From assembly GCF_000701365.1 (NCBI RefSeq), contig NZ_JNIK01000004.1, positions 1 to 64,000 on the forward strand: a stretch of 64,000 nt of DNA, given 5' to 3'. A program made the translations under genes and the position numbers. Under the pieces are notes generated by a model. The model saw nothing but the letters and a program-made list of their open reading frames with translations, had not been told where the DNA came from and searched no databases. The stretch comes from Blastococcus sp. URHD0036 (GTDB lineage: Bacteria > Actinomycetota > Actinomycetes > Mycobacteriales > Geodermatophilaceae). Of the stretch, positions 22,309 to 32,353 are shown piece by piece (the first letter of the stretch is position 1; every line of letters starts with the position of its first letter).

Positions 22309-23006
22309 GCGCGGAGTGCTCCGATCGGGGTGAGGGTGAGGCCGTCCGGGGTGACCTCGACGAGGTGGCGGTCGGGGACGTCGCGCCAGGCCGGGTCGTC
22401 GTCCCAGGGTTCGCTGGCCAGCGCGGTGCCCTCGTCGGTGACCAGGACCGACAGGGTGTCGCCCCACGTGGTGGCGAGCAGCCGGGCGCCGTCGGCGGCG
22501 AGCAGGTTGAGCCGGGCGGCGGGATCGGCCGCGCCGACCTCGGCGACCGTGGCGGCGAGCGCGTCGAGACCGCGGTCGAGGACCAGCGCGGCGAGCAGGG
22601 CGCTGTCGACGGTGGACTCCGCGTCGCGCACCGGGGGCAGCACCGCCCGGTCCACCCGCCCGTTGTGCGAGAGCAGCACCCGGCCGTCGGTGAACGGGGC
22701 TGCCGCGCTCTCCTCCAGCGGCATGCCGACCGTCGCCGAGCGCACGGCGGCGACCACGCAGCCGCTGGACAGCACCGGCGCCACCGAGGCGAACGACGGG
22801 TCGCCCCACAGCGGCCGCGCCGAGCGCCACCGCGCCGGCTCCGGGCGGCCGGGTGCGTAGAAGCCCACGCCCCAGCCGTCGGCGTTGACGGTGCCGTACC
22901 GCTGCCGGCGCGGCGCGTACGACTGCACCAGCAGGGAGGACGGCGGTTCGAGCACCAGCGACGCCAGGGTGCGCGGCCGGCCCAGCCAGGCGAGGTGGCG
23001 GCACAT
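22305..23006 (-). CDS. egtC: gamma-glutamyl hercynylcysteine S-oxide hydrolase EgtC
   Basis: A 233-residue class II glutamine amidotransferase-fold hydrolase that removes the glutamate from the EgtB product. The nucleophile Cys2 follows the start directly (MCRHLAWLG). [13 protein letters not shown] and LLSHNGRVD are the usual family blocks. It starts 2 nt after egtB and overlaps egtD by 4 nt. Confidence 0.96.
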   Translation of the reverse strand: MCRHLAWLGRPRTLASLVLEPPSSLLVQSYAPRRQRYGTVNADGWGVGFYAPGRPEPARWRSARPLWGDPSFASVAPVLSSGCVVAAVRSATVGMPLEESAAAPFTDGRVLLSHNGRVDRAVLPPVRDAESTVDSALLAALVLDRGLDALAATVAEVGAADPAARLNLLAADGARLLATTWGDTLSVLVTDEGTALASEPWDDDPAWRDVPDRHLVEVTPDGLTLTPIGALRA

Positions 23007-23008
23007 CG

Positions 23009-24298
23009 TCAGGCGTCCCAGGCCAGGCGCAGGCCGCTGAAGACCTGGCGGCGGATCGGGTGGTCCCAGTTGCGGAAGCTCGGCCGCAGGATCGAGGACC
23101 CCACCGCCCACGAGCCGCCGCGCAGCACCTTGTAGTCGCCGCCGAAGAAGGGCGCGGAGTAGTCGGCGTAGAGCATCGGCCGGAACCCCGGCCAGGCGGT
23201 GAACCCCGACGACGTCCACTCCCAGACGTCGCCCAGGAGCTGCTCGACGCCATATGCCGACGCCCCGGCCGGGTACGCGCCGACCGGTGCCGGTCGCAGG
23301 GCGGCGCCGTCGAGGTTGGCCAGCGCGGCGGTCGGCTCGGTGTCCCCCCACGGCCGGCGGCGGCGACGGCGCAGCGCCGGGTCCCACACCGCGGCCTTCT
23401 CCCACTCGACCTCGGTGGGCAGCCGCGCTCCCGCCCAGGCGGCGTGGGCCTCGGCCTCGAACCAGGTGACGTGCTGGACCGGTTCGTCCGGCGGCAGCTG
23501 CTCGACGACGCCGAATCGGGTGCGGGTGCCGTCGGGCCCCCAGTACAGCGGCGCGGTGAGGCCGGCCTCGTCGCGGTGCGCGCGGCCGCGGTCGGACCAC
23601 CAGCGGTCGTCGCGGTAGCCGCCGTCGGCGACGAACGCGGCGTACTCGGCGTTGGTCACCGGCACCCGCCCGATGCGGAACGCCGGGACGTCGACGACGT
23701 GCGCCGGCCGCTCGTTGTCCAGGCTGAACGGCTCGTCGGCGGCGTCGACGCCGAGCACGAACTCGCCGCCCGGCACCAGCACCGACGTGCCCGCGACCCC
23801 GGGCCGGCCGGGCGGCAGGGGAGCGCCCGGGCCGAGCAGCGGCGGGCCGGCGCGCAGGGCGAGGGCCTGCAGCATCGTCTCGTCGTGCTGCTGCTCGTGG
23901 CTGACCACCATCGCGACGGCGAAGGCGTCGTCGACAGCGTCTCCGTGGACACCGAGCCGCTCCACCCGGTCCAGCACCCGGCCGCGCACGTCCCGGCAGT
24001 ACGCGCGGGCCTCGACCGGCGGGAGCAGCGGCAGCCGGGCGCGGACGGCGCGCGGCTGGCTGAACGCGTCGTAGAGCACCTCCACCTCGGCCGGCAGCAC
24101 GCCGGGGCGGGTGGCGTCGCCGCCGCGCAGCAGCCAGAGGTCCTCCTGCTGGCCGATGTGGGCGAGGTCCCAGACCAGCGGCGACAGCAGCGGGGTGTGC
24201 TGGGCCAGCAGCTCCGGCTCGTCGTGGTCGGTGAGCAGCAGCGTGCGCTCCCGGGCGGCGGTGAGGTCGCGGGCCAGGGTCTCGCGCAGGTCGGTCAC
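23009..24298 (-). CDS. egtB: hercynine oxygenase EgtB
   Basis: A 429-residue nonheme iron sulfoxide synthase that joins gamma-glutamylcysteine to hercynine. The DinB-like N-terminal domain supplies the iron ligands His47 ([10 protein letters not shown]), His134 and His138 (HEQQHDE). The C-terminal FGE-sulfatase-like domain has [34 protein letters not shown] and VLRGGSWAV. The GTG start overlaps the egtA stop (GTGA). Confidence 0.97.
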   Translation of the reverse strand: MTDLRETLARDLTAARERTLLLTDHDEPELLAQHTPLLSPLVWDLAHIGQQEDLWLLRGGDATRPGVLPAEVEVLYDAFSQPRAVRARLPLLPPVEARAYCRDVRGRVLDRVERLGVHGDAVDDAFAVAMVVSHEQQHDETMLQALALRAGPPLLGPGAPLPPGRPGVAGTSVLVPGGEFVLGVDAADEPFSLDNERPAHVVDVPAFRIGRVPVTNAEYAAFVADGGYRDDRWWSDRGRAHRDEAGLTAPLYWGPDGTRTRFGVVEQLPPDEPVQHVTWFEAEAHAAWAGARLPTEVEWEKAAVWDPALRRRRRRPWGDTEPTAALANLDGAALRPAPVGAYPAGASAYGVEQLLGDVWEWTSSGFTAWPGFRPMLYADYSAPFFGGDYKVLRGGSWAVGSSILRPSFRNWDHPIRRQVFSGLRLAWDA

Positions 24299-25551
24299 GG
24301 TGCCTCCGTCCGGTCGGTGGCGGCGAGGAGGGCGGAGGCGGGACCGCCGGTGCGCAGGGCGTTGAGCAGCGCGCCGCCGGGATCGGCTCCCCGCTCGACG
24401 AGCTCGGCGAGCGCCTCGACCTCCGGGCGCAGGGCCGGCGGGACGGCGTCGACCGCGGCGGCCAGGCAGCCCCGGGCGGCGGCGTGCAGGGCGGGGTCGG
24501 CCAGCCCGAGACGGGCCGCCCGGTCCCATGCGTCGGCGGTGGGTGCGCTCGCGGCGGCGGCGCGGTCGGCGGCGACCGGGTCGTCGAGCAGGACGGTGGT
24601 GACCGCGGCCAGCGCCGGCCACCACGGCTCGGGTGCGGCGTCGAGGTAGCGGATCTCCAGCCAGCCGCGCGGGCGCACCGGCGGGAACAGCGTGGTCAGG
24701 TGGTACTCGAGGTCCGACGCCGTGGGCCTGCGGTCGCCCAGCGGGACCTCGCCGCTCACCCAGTCGGAGAACGCCACCCGGCCCCGTACGGGCTCCGCGT
24801 CGTCCCCGTCGCGGACCAGCATCACCGGCGCGGCCAGCGCATAGGCGGCCCACTCACCGGCCGGGTCGTCGCCCCGGAGCAGCGGGCCGCAGCGGGCCTG
24901 GTCGAGGTCGCCCCACACCTGCTGGCGCGTCGACCGCCACCCGGTGGGCCGCCCGCCGGACAGCGGCGAGCACGCCGACACGGCGACCAGCACCGGACCC
25001 AGCTGGTGGGCCAGCGCCACCCGGGTGCTCCAACCCGCGGCGGGCCCGGCCTCGAGGTTGACCTGCAGTGACGCCGTCGACGTCATCATCGCCGAGCCGG
25101 CCGGCGCGCACCCCACGGCGGCGAAGTGCTGCTCCATGGCCGCGTACCGCCCGGCGGGGTTCACCCGCTGCGGCGGCCGCAGCGGATCGGTGCCCACCGG
25201 CGCGAGGGCCAGCCGGTCGGCGGCCAGCGCGGCGGCCAGCACGACCCGGTCGGCCCGCAGCGCGGCGACGGCCGCCGCGACGTCGGGCAGCGGCGGGCCC
25301 GACAGCTCCACCTGGCCGCCGGGCTCGCTGGTGAGCCGGCTCCCGCCGGGCAGCGGCGGGACGCTCGCCAGGGCGCCGCACACCCGGCCCCACGGCACCC
25401 GGGCCGCCGGCCGGTCGAGGTCGACGAGATGGGCCTCGAGTTCCAGGCCCACCGTGCCGGTGGGCCCGTCGGAGAGCGCGGCGGCCGCGACGGCGGCGAA
25501 CGCGGTGTCGAGGTCGAGCACGGGGCTGCGTTGATCGGTCTCGGGGGCCAC
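24295..25551 (-). CDS. egtA: glutamate-cysteine ligase EgtA
   Basis: A 418-residue GCS2-type ligase that makes gamma-glutamylcysteine for EgtB. Family blocks are [42 protein letters not shown] and [13 protein letters not shown] 25551 is preceded by GGAGGGGG nine nt upstream and fits the family; an ATG at 25644 would add 31 atypical residues. First gene of egtABCD, all overlapping or a few nt apart, with no visible regulator. Confidence 0.94.
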   Translation of the reverse strand: MAPETDQRSPVLDLDTAFAAVAAAALSDGPTGTVGLELEAHLVDLDRPAARVPWGRVCGALASVPPLPGGSRLTSEPGGQVELSGPPLPDVAAAVAALRADRVVLAAALAADRLALAPVGTDPLRPPQRVNPAGRYAAMEQHFAAVGCAPAGSAMMTSTASLQVNLEAGPAAGWSTRVALAHQLGPVLVAVSACSPLSGGRPTGWRSTRQQVWGDLDQARCGPLLRGDDPAGEWAAYALAAPVMLVRDGDDAEPVRGRVAFSDWVSGEVPLGDRRPTASDLEYHLTTLFPPVRPRGWLEIRYLDAAPEPWWPALAAVTTVLLDDPVAADRAAAASAPTADAWDRAARLGLADPALHAAARGCLAAAVDAVPPALRPEVEALAELVERGADPGGALLNALRTGGPASALLAATDRTEAP

Positions 25552-25716
25552 GTCGGCCCACCCCCTCCAGGTCCGGACCGGTCGCCGGGGCGACCGCGGG
25601 TCGGTGCGGGGGCGGCCCGTCGAGCGGCCGTCCTCGATGTCCATGGTGCACGTTGGTGCCGACAGGACAAGTCCGCCGTCCGCCCGCGCTCCCGGTGTTC
25701 GCGAGACGATGGCCGG

Positions 25717-26160
25717 GTGGATGCCTCCCCGGGGAAAGAGTCCGCGCCGCGGCCCCGCGACGCGCTCGGCCGCCCGCTGCCCCGGGGGGCCGTGGGCGTG
25801 GAGCGGATGCAGGAGGGGGTCGAGCGCACCCCGGACGAGGCGGTGACCGAGGCGCAGCGGCTGCTGGACGACGGGTTGCCCTTCCACGCCCACGAGGTGT
25901 TCGAGGACGCGTGGAAGGCCACCGCCGGTCCGGAGCGGGAGCTGTGGCGGGGCCTGGCGCAGCTCGCCGTCGGCGTCACCCACGCGGCGCGGGGCAACCC
26001 GCGGGGTGCGGCGACCCTGCTGGACCGGGCGGCGCGCAACCTCGAGCCCTTCGCCGGGGACCCGCCGCACGGGATCGACGTGGCCGGGCTCGTCGCCTGG
26101 GCGCGGACCGCCGACCCGTCCGGCCCGCTCGCCCCGCCGCGGCTGCGGGGCACCCAGTAG
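25717..26160 (+). CDS. DUF309 family protein
   Basis: A 147-residue protein with the DUF309 core at residues 40-105: LPFHAHEVFEDAWK, then ERELWRGLAQLAVGVTHAARGN. DUF309 proteins are small helical proteins of unknown function. The GTG start lies six nt after GACGAT, the spacing of a leaderless message. It is divergent from egtA; the frame stays open upstream but overlaps egtA in antisense, so only this part is taken as the gene. Confidence 0.85.
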   Translation: MDASPGKESAPRPRDALGRPLPRGAVGVERMQEGVERTPDEAVTEAQRLLDDGLPFHAHEVFEDAWKATAGPERELWRGLAQLAVGVTHAARGNPRGAATLLDRAARNLEPFAGDPPHGIDVAGLVAWARTADPSGPLAPPRLRGTQ

Positions 26161-26218
26161 CAGGCGTCGACCGGCGGACCGAGGTGACCGCTGTCACGGT
26201 GGGACGATCGGAGGCGCC

Positions 26219-27715
26219 ATGAGCACCGACACCAGCGCCGCCCCTGACCGGACCGACGCGGGGGAGCCCACCCCGCCGGCGGCCCGCGGGCCGGTCACCT
26301 CCGCGTCCTACTCCGTCACCGTCCGGCTCACCGCCGACGTCGACCCGGCGAGCATCGGCCGGATCGCGACCGCGGTCGGCACCGCCGGCGGGGCGGTCAC
26401 CGCGATCGACGTGGTGGAGTCGCGCACCGACCACCTGACCGTCGACGTCACCTGCTCGGCCGCCGACGCCGAGCACTCGCAGGAGATGGTCGAGGCCATG
26501 GGCGCCGTCCCCGGCGTGCAGGTGAAGAAGGTCAGCGATCGGACCTTCCTGCTGCACCTCGGCGGCAAGCTCGAGGTCGCCTCCAAGGTGCCGCTGAAGA
26601 CCCGCGACGACCTGTCGATGGCCTACACCCCCGGTGTCGCCCGCGTCTGCCTCGCGCTGGCCGACCACCCCGAGGACGTCCGCCGGCTGACGATCAAGGG
26701 CAACACCGTCGCCGTCGTCACCGACGGGTCCGCCGTCCTCGGGCTGGGCGACATCGGCCCCGGTGCGGCGCTCCCGGTCATGGAGGGCAAGGCGGTGCTG
26801 TTCAAGCGGTTCGCCGACATCGACGCCTGGCCGATCTGCCTGGACACCCAGGACGTCGACGAGATCGTGCGCACCGTCGAGCTCCTCGCCCCCGGCTTCG
26901 GCGGCATCAACCTCGAGGACATCTCCGCCCCGCGCTGCTTCGAGATCGAGAAGCGGCTGCGCGAGCGCCTCGACATCCCGGTCTTCCACGACGACCAGCA
27001 CGGGACGGCGATCTGCGCCCTGGCCGCGCTGACCAACGCGCTGCGCGTGGTGGACAAGCAGCTCGACGCGGTGCGGATCGTCGTGGCCGGCGGCGGCGCG
27101 GCCGGGACGGCGATCGTGAACCTGCTGCTCGCCGCGGGAGCGCGGAACGTCCTGGTGTGGGACCGCGAGGGCATCCTCCGCCCCGACGACGAGCGGCTCA
27201 GCCCGGCCAAGCGCGACCTGGCCGCCCGCACCAACCCCGGCTGCGTGCGCGGGGAGCTGCCGGACGCGCTGACCGGCGCCGACGTCTTCATCGGCGTGAG
27301 CGCGGGCAACGTCCTCGCCGTCGAGGACCTCGGGCGGATGGCCGAGCGCGCCGTCGTCTTCCCGATGGCCAACCCGACGCCGGAGGTCGACCCGGTGCGG
27401 GCCCGGCAGTACGCCGCCGTCGTGGCCTCGGGCCGGTCGGACCTGCCGAACCAGATCAACAACGTGCTGGCGTTCCCGGGGGTGTTCCGCGGGCTGCTCG
27501 ACGCCCGGGCCACGGAGATCGACACCCCGATGCTGCTGGCGGCCGCCGAGGCGCTGGCCGCGATCGTCACCGACGAGGAGCTCAACGCCAACTACATCAT
27601 CCCGAGCGTCTTCGACCCGGCGGTGACCACGGCGGTGGCGCAGTCCGTGGCCGACGCCGCGCGGGCGACGGGTGCGGTCGTCGAGCTCCCCGGCCGCCCC
27701 GGCCTCTCCGACTGA
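26219..27715 (+). CDS. NAD(P)-dependent malic enzyme with N-terminal ACT-like domain
   Basis: A 498-residue oxidative malate decarboxylase (malate to pyruvate). An ACT-like domain (about residues 30-105, [20 protein letters not shown]) precedes the catalytic part, which has [28 protein letters not shown], the metal site [15 protein letters not shown] and FHDDQHGTA, and the Rossmann motif [12 protein letters not shown]. The C-terminal phosphotransacetylase domain of proteobacterial enzymes is absent. GGAGG lies five nt before the ATG. The ACT domain suggests allosteric control by an amino acid; that is inference. Confidence 0.95.
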   Translation: MSTDTSAAPDRTDAGEPTPPAARGPVTSASYSVTVRLTADVDPASIGRIATAVGTAGGAVTAIDVVESRTDHLTVDVTCSAADAEHSQEMVEAMGAVPGVQVKKVSDRTFLLHLGGKLEVASKVPLKTRDDLSMAYTPGVARVCLALADHPEDVRRLTIKGNTVAVVTDGSAVLGLGDIGPGAALPVMEGKAVLFKRFADIDAWPICLDTQDVDEIVRTVELLAPGFGGINLEDISAPRCFEIEKRLRERLDIPVFHDDQHGTAICALAALTNALRVVDKQLDAVRIVVAGGGAAGTAIVNLLLAAGARNVLVWDREGILRPDDERLSPAKRDLAARTNPGCVRGELPDALTGADVFIGVSAGNVLAVEDLGRMAERAVVFPMANPTPEVDPVRARQYAAVVASGRSDLPNQINNVLAFPGVFRGLLDARATEIDTPMLLAAAEALAAIVTDEELNANYIIPSVFDPAVTTAVAQSVADAARATGAVVELPGRPGLSD

Positions 27716-27719
27716 TGAA

Positions 27720-27773
27720 GGACCCCGTCCTCCTCACCCCTCGCGAGCTCGGGGCGAGCCTCTGGACGGGGCC
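27720..27773. repeat. 54-nt palindromic element, probable terminator
   Basis: Nested inverted repeat after the malic enzyme gene: outer arms GACCCCGTCC and GGACGGGGCC, inner arms CTCACCCC and GGGGCGAG, loop of about ten bases. One mismatch in each arm pair. It starts 5 nt after the stop codon. The rest of the gap to 27845 holds only the promoter region of the next gene. Confidence 0.65.
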
Positions 27774-27845
27774 ACGGGTTCAGTCTTTCGCGGGGAACAT
27801 CCGGTAACAGGGTCGCGAGGGGCGTCCGGCGTGGATCATGGCCGG

Positions 27846-28700
27846 ATGCCCGAGTTGCCCGAGGTGGAGGCGCTGGCGGCGTTCCTGCGGGAGAACGCCG
27901 TCGGCAGGGTCCTGACGCGTGCCGACCTGGCCTCCGTCCAGGCCATCAAGACGTTCGACCCGCCGCTGTCGGCGCTCGGCGGGCTGGAGGTCACCGGTGC
28001 CTCGCGGCACGGGAAGTTCCTCGACCTCGACGTCTCGGGCCTGCACCTCGTCGTCCACCTGGCGCGGGCCGGCTGGCTGCACTGGCGGGAGAACCTGCCG
28101 GCCGCGCCGCCCAAGCCCGGCAAGGGCCCGCTGGCCCTGCGCGTGCACCTGGATGACGGCAACGGCTTCGACCTCACCGAGCAGGGCACCCGCAAGGGCC
28201 TGGCGGTGTACGTCGTCCGGTCGCCGGCCGAGGTGCCGGGCATCGACCGGCTCGGGCCCGACGCGATGGCCGTGGACCGGGAGCAGTTCGCCGCGCTGCT
28301 CGCCGGGCGCAGCGGGCAGCTCAAGGGCGCGCTCACCGACCAGACGCGGATCGCCGGCATCGGCAACGCCTACTCCGACGAGATCCTGCACGCCGCCCGG
28401 CTGTCGCCGTTCAAGATGGCCGACAAGCTCACCGACGACGAGGTGATCCGGCTCTACGACGCGATGCGCGCCGAGCTGACCGACGCCCTCGACCGCCAGC
28501 TCGGGCAGAAGGCGGCGACCATGAAGGGCGAGAAGCGCTCGGGGCTGCAGGTGCACGCGCGCACCGGCCTGCCGTGCCCGGTGTGTGGCGACACCGTCCG
28601 CGAGGTCAGCTTCGCCGACACCTCGCTGCAGTACTGCCCGACCTGCCAGACCGGCGGCAAGCCGCTCGCCGACCGCCGGATGTCCAAGCTCCTGCGGTAG
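27846..28700 (+). CDS. Fpg/Nei family DNA glycosylase
   Basis: A 284-residue base-excision repair glycosylase/AP lyase. Pro2 and Glu3 of MPELPEVEAL are the catalytic residues, RHGKFLDL carries the conserved lysine, IAGIGNAYSDEIL contains the helix-two-turn-helix, and the C-terminus has a four-cysteine zinc finger (CPVC...CPTC). Which of Fpg or Nei2 activity applies cannot be told. GATCAT lies six bases before the ATG (leaderless type). The Pro2 requirement fixes the start. Confidence 0.93.
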   Translation: MPELPEVEALAAFLRENAVGRVLTRADLASVQAIKTFDPPLSALGGLEVTGASRHGKFLDLDVSGLHLVVHLARAGWLHWRENLPAAPPKPGKGPLALRVHLDDGNGFDLTEQGTRKGLAVYVVRSPAEVPGIDRLGPDAMAVDREQFAALLAGRSGQLKGALTDQTRIAGIGNAYSDEILHAARLSPFKMADKLTDDEVIRLYDAMRAELTDALDRQLGQKAATMKGEKRSGLQVHARTGLPCPVCGDTVREVSFADTSLQYCPTCQTGGKPLADRRMSKLLR

Positions 28701-28701
28701 T

Positions 28702-28740
28702 GGAGTGCGACAGCGCAGGTTTTCTGCGCTGTCGCACTCC
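28702..28740. repeat. 39-nt palindromic repeat, family B, copy 1
   Basis: Perfect 17-bp arms starting GGAGTGCGACAGCGCAG around loop GTTTT. It fills the 43-bp gap between two convergent genes almost exactly and should act as a bidirectional terminator. A relative with the same layout (GGAGTGC, SASAGCGCAGG) lies at 36380-36418. Confidence 0.88.
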
Positions 28741-28743
28741 GCA

Positions 28744-30291
28744 TCAGGCGAGCAGCTCCCGGGTGACGGCGGACTGCTCGGTCAGCACGCCGCCGATCAC
28801 CTGCTGGGTCTCGTTGATGCTGTCCACGAGCGTGCTGATCGCCGCCAGCGCGGTGACCACCCGGTCGACCTGCTGCTGGATCGCGGTCACCTTCCCGTCG
28901 ACGTCGGTGGTGGCGCGCGCGGTCTCGGTGGCGAGCTCCTTGACCTCGTTGGCGACGACGGCGAAGCCGCGGCCCGCGTCCCCGGCGCGGGCGGCCTCGA
29001 TGGTGGCGTTGAGGGCGAGCAGGTTGGTCTGGTCGGCGATCCCGCGGATGACCTTGACGACCTTCCCGATGTCCTGGCTCGAGACGCCGAGGCCGGCCAC
29101 CTCCTCGTTGGCCTGCGCGGTCAGCCGGTGCCCGTCCGCGGCCACCGCCGTCGCCGACAGCACGTTGCGCTCGACCTCGGAGATCGAGTCCAGCAGCTGA
29201 CGGCCGGCCTCTGCCAGGCGCTCGGTCGCGGCGAACCGCTCGAGGGCCTGACCCAGGAGGAAGGCGGCGCTGCGGAGCGCGGCCGCCCGGCCGGGGGCGA
29301 GCACCAGGGTGCGGGTGGCGAAGAAGTCCATCGTGCCCACAATCTCGCCGCCGACCAGGATCGGCAGGCACACGCCGCTCTTCACGCCCGCGCGCCCGGC
29401 CGCCGGTGCGCGCACGCAGTCGGTTATCTCGGCGAGGTCCTCGACGAAGAACAGGTCGCGGGTCTTCCACGCGCGGCCGGAGAGCCCCACGCCCTCGCGG
29501 AAGGACGCCGACAGGGTGACCTCGCGGAACTCCCGCCCCGCGCTGCCGGACTCCTGCACGAAGTGCAGCGCGCGGTCGGTGGGGTCGATCGCCCAGTACG
29601 AGCCGTAGTCCCAGCCGAACCCGTCGCGGATGGTCGACAGCGCCCGCTGCATGGCCTGCTCGCGGGTCGCCGCCGCGGTCACCTCGCGGAGCAGGTCGGT
29701 GACCGCGCGGGTGTCCTCGCCGGCCTCGGTCTGCCGGACGGCGGACGAGACGCGCTCCACCGCCTGCGACACGAGCACGCCGACCGCGCGGAGCGTGGCC
29801 AGCCGCGCCGTGGAGAGCTCCAGCGTCTCGGTGGCGAAGAAGTCCATGGTGCCGGTGACGACACCGTCCTCCAGCACGGGGAAGCAGACCCCGCTGCGCA
29901 CCCCGACGCGCTGCGCGACGGGCGCGCGGACGCAGTCGGGCAGCTGGCCGAGGTCGGCGACGGCCACCAGGTCGCGCTGCCGCCAGGCCCGGCCGGCCAG
30001 CCCGACGCCCTCGCGGAAGGAGGCCGAGCGGGTCACCTCGCGGAACTCGGGACCGGCGTCGCCGGACTCCTGCACGAAGCGCAGCGCCCCCTCGGCGGGA
30101 TCGACCCGCCAGTAGGACCCGTAGGCCCAGCCGAAGCGCCGGCGGACCAGGTCCAGGGCGGTGCCGACGGCCTCGGCCACGGTGGTGGTGTCGCGGAGGG
30201 CGCCGACGATCTCGGTGACGGCTTCGACGTTGGCCCGCGCCTCGACGACGTACGGGCTCTCGGGGACGGCGGGACGACGGGCGAACGGCAT
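28744..30291 (-). CDS. soluble GAF-GAF methyl-accepting signalling protein
   Basis: A 515-residue protein with two similar GAF domains (about residues 20-185 and 215-365; both contain FREGVGLxGRAW and GTMDFFAT) and a C-terminal chemoreceptor signalling helix pair (about 390-515) with the hairpin region [15 protein letters not shown]. It has no membrane span, HAMP or outside domain, so it should sense inside the cell. The GAF pair looks like an internal duplication. A sigma-28-like promoter lies upstream. Partner CheW/CheA genes are not in the window. Confidence 0.88.
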   Translation of the reverse strand: MPFARRPAVPESPYVVEARANVEAVTEIVGALRDTTTVAEAVGTALDLVRRRFGWAYGSYWRVDPAEGALRFVQESGDAGPEFREVTRSASFREGVGLAGRAWRQRDLVAVADLGQLPDCVRAPVAQRVGVRSGVCFPVLEDGVVTGTMDFFATETLELSTARLATLRAVGVLVSQAVERVSSAVRQTEAGEDTRAVTDLLREVTAAATREQAMQRALSTIRDGFGWDYGSYWAIDPTDRALHFVQESGSAGREFREVTLSASFREGVGLSGRAWKTRDLFFVEDLAEITDCVRAPAAGRAGVKSGVCLPILVGGEIVGTMDFFATRTLVLAPGRAAALRSAAFLLGQALERFAATERLAEAGRQLLDSISEVERNVLSATAVAADGHRLTAQANEEVAGLGVSSQDIGKVVKVIRGIADQTNLLALNATIEAARAGDAGRGFAVVANEVKELATETARATTDVDGKVTAIQQQVDRVVTALAAISTLVDSINETQQVIGGVLTEQSAVTRELLA

Positions 30292-30350
30292 GGGGGATTG
30301 CTCCTGGGGCTGCCGGGGGTGCCGGGTGCACTGTTGACCCGACGCCGGGA

Positions 30351-30379
30351 CCTTCGACCCTGGTGAGCGTGTAGTTGAG
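30351..30379 (-). promoter_or_regulatory. sigma-28/WhiG-like promoter
   Basis: CTCAAC, 15 bases, GTCGAAGG on the minus strand, about 60 nt before the GAF-MCP gene. It resembles the FliA/WhiG pattern (CTCAAG or TAAA, 15 bases, GCCGATAA). The same spacing is seen before the GGDEF gene starting at 58570. Confidence 0.5.
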
Positions 30380-30448
30380 TCCGAAATGAATCTCTTTCGC
30401 ACGAGATGGTTGGATGCAATGGATCGGGTACCGACTCGTTTCGCCTGG

Positions 30449-31657
30449 TCAGCGGGTCGCGCGGCGTCCGGCCAGCCAGGTGCCGGCCCGGGCGACGGCA
30501 CTCGTCGCGACGCCGGCGCCGTCGCCGTCCGCACCGTCGTCGTCGGCCTGCGAGCCGACCGCCGTCCACCAGTCGGCGGTCGCCGCCGGGGCCAGGACGT
30601 CGACCCGCTCCCCGGGCCGGGGGACCGCAACCCGCACGTCGGACTCCGCGGCCGCCGCGCACAACCGCTGCACCGGCTCGGCCCAGCCGTGGAAGCCCAG
30701 GTTGAACGTCGCCCAGTGCACCGGGACCAGCACGCCGCCACCGAGGTCGCCGTGCGCCCGCACCGCCTCCTCCGGCGTCATGTGGATGTACTTCCACGCG
30801 TCGTTGTAGGCGCCCACCGGGAGCAGGGTGAGGTCGAACGGGCCCAGTCGGGCACCGATCGCGGCGAACGCGGGCGTGTAGCCGGTGTCGCCACCGAAGA
30901 ACACCCGGTGCCGCGGTCCGGCGACGACCCACGACGACCAGAGCGTGGTGTCCCGGGTGAGGAAGCGACCGGAGAAGTGCCGTGCCTCCGTGCAGGTCAG
31001 GGTCAGGCCGGCGACCTGCACCTCGCCGTCCCAGTCGAGTTCGACGACCCGGTCGTCGGGCACGCCCCAGCGGCGCAGGTGGGCGCCGATCCCGAGCGGG
31101 ACGACGAACGGGGCGCTCTGCCGGTGCAGCAGTTCGCGCACGGTGGGCAGGTCGAGGTGGTCGTAGTGGTCGTGGCTGATGAGGATCGCGTCGACGGGCG
31201 GCAGGACGTCGAGCGGGGTCGGCGCGGGGTGCAAGCGCACCGGCCCGACGAGGGGGGACGGCGACACCCGCTGTCCCCAGACCGGATCGACCAGCACCCG
31301 GCGTCCGTCGACCTCCAGCAGCGCGCTCGAGTGCCCGAACCAGGTGACGGCGAGCTCGGCGGCCTCGGCCGGGGGCGGCGTCCGGACCAACGGCACGGGC
31401 CGGGCCGGCACGCCCTTGCTGCGGTCCTCCCGCATCTGGCGCAGCAGGCTCCGGCGGTCCTCGCTGCCGGGCAGCGACGGCGTCGACAGCGTGTTGCGGA
31501 AGCGCCCCTCGGAGAAGTGCGGAGAGCCGGCGACGTGTGGGCGTAGCGCCCGGCGGCTCGCACCGAGGGCGACCGGCAGCCCCCAGGCGGCGCGGGTTAC
31601 CCAGGCGACGGGTGCGGCGAGGAGTGCGGCGGCGACGAGTCCGCGGCGGGAGCGCAT
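30449..31657 (-). CDS. MBL-fold metal-dependent hydrolase
   Basis: A 402-residue metallo-beta-lactamase-fold protein of the UlaG/NAPE-PLD-like group. Metal ligands are in [25 protein letters not shown] and [11 protein letters not shown]. An N-terminal hydrophobic segment (about residues 7-28) may anchor or export it. The family includes lipid phosphodiesterases, but the substrate is unknown. The ATG is six nt after GATGCT, so the message may be leaderless; it is divergent from the small zinc-ribbon gene. Confidence 0.88.
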   Translation of the reverse strand: MRSRRGLVAAALLAAPVAWVTRAAWGLPVALGASRRALRPHVAGSPHFSEGRFRNTLSTPSLPGSEDRRSLLRQMREDRSKGVPARPVPLVRTPPPAEAAELAVTWFGHSSALLEVDGRRVLVDPVWGQRVSPSPLVGPVRLHPAPTPLDVLPPVDAILISHDHYDHLDLPTVRELLHRQSAPFVVPLGIGAHLRRWGVPDDRVVELDWDGEVQVAGLTLTCTEARHFSGRFLTRDTTLWSSWVVAGPRHRVFFGGDTGYTPAFAAIGARLGPFDLTLLPVGAYNDAWKYIHMTPEEAVRAHGDLGGGVLVPVHWATFNLGFHGWAEPVQRLCAAAAESDVRVAVPRPGERVDVLAPAATADWWTAVGSQADDDGADGDGAGVATSAVARAGTWLAGRRATR

Positions 31658-31721
31658 CGCCCGAGCATCCCAGCGGTCGCCGGAGCGCGCCGTCGGCGCC
31701 CCCGGTGGGCATGCTGGACCG

Positions 31722-31859
31722 GTGGACGACGACGTCGAGCCGGCCGGGGACCCGGCCTGCTGGCTGGACCGGGTGTGCCCGCGCTGCGGGCGGCTGGTCG
31801 AGGGCGAGCCGCGTCCGGAGCGGTGCCCCGGGTGCGGAGAGGCCCTCCCGGACGCCTGA
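31722..31859 (+). CDS. 45-residue zinc-ribbon protein
   Basis: A very small frame starting VDDDVEPAGDPACWLDRV and ending GEALPDA, with CPRC and CPGC knuckles 15 residues apart, so a zinc ribbon fills most of it. GTG 31722 lies six bases after CATGCT, matching the leaderless pattern of other genes here. Function unknown; nucleic-acid or protein binding is typical of such ribbons. The short length leaves some doubt. Confidence 0.6.
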   Translation: MDDDVEPAGDPACWLDRVCPRCGRLVEGEPRPERCPGCGEALPDA

Positions 31860-31917
31860 GGAACCGCATCGGTGACAGATCGGTCTCGTCCAAGTGGCGG
31901 GTGCGGTCCGCCTCCAT

Positions 31918-31937
31918 AGAGTGATGTGGATCACTCT
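31918..31937 (+). promoter_or_regulatory. CRP/GlxR-like operator before DUF485-actP
   Basis: AGAGTGAT, GTGG, ATCACTCT: perfect 8-bp arms that contain GTGA, six bases, TCAC, the CRP/GlxR core. It overlaps a possible -10 box (TAGAGT, 31917-31922) and ends 23 nt before the start codon, so repression is more likely than activation. Confidence 0.6.
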
Positions 31938-31960
31938 GTCGACCAGGCCGGAGGCGCGCA

Positions 31961-32353
31961 GTGACCCCACCCACCGAACGTCGGATGCTCACCCCGGAGG
32001 AGTACCGCCAGGCGCAGGACTCCCCGGAGTTCACCGAACTGCGCCGCCGCTTCCGCCGCTTCGCCTTCCCGATGACGGTCGCGTTCTTCTCCTGGTACCT
32101 GCTCTACGTCCTGCTCTCGACCTACGCCGACGACTTCATGGCGACCGACGTGTTCGGCGACGTGAACGTCGGGATCCTGCTGGGCCTGGGGCAGTTCGTC
32201 ACGACGTTCCTGATCACGCAGCTCTACGTGCGGCACGCCGATCGCAACACCGACCCGATCGCCGACGAGATGCGCGACCGGCTCGAGCACCACGAGTACG
32301 CCCGGGAGACGCCGGCCGTGGACGGCGGCACGCAGGGGGCCACCCGTGCCTGA
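31961..32353 (+). CDS. DUF485 membrane protein (YjcH-like)
   Basis: A 130-residue inner membrane protein with two spans (about residues 36-56 and 70-92: AFPMTVAFFSWYLLYVLLS and GILLGLGQFVTTFLITQLYV), as in DUF485/YjcH, which regularly precedes the acetate symporter gene. GGAGG lies seven nt before the GTG. It overlaps the symporter gene by 8 nt; a helper role for the symporter is inferred from this constant pairing. Confidence 0.92.
   Translation: MTPPTERRMLTPEEYRQAQDSPEFTELRRRFRRFAFPMTVAFFSWYLLYVLLSTYADDFMATDVFGDVNVGILLGLGQFVTTFLITQLYVRHADRNTDPIADEMRDRLEHHEYARETPAVDGGTQGATRA

Noticed and set aside
23009-24853. A longer EgtB starting upstream of 24298
   Set aside because: The extra residues are an off-frame reading of egtA; the GTGA overlap and the family N-terminus fix the start at 24298.
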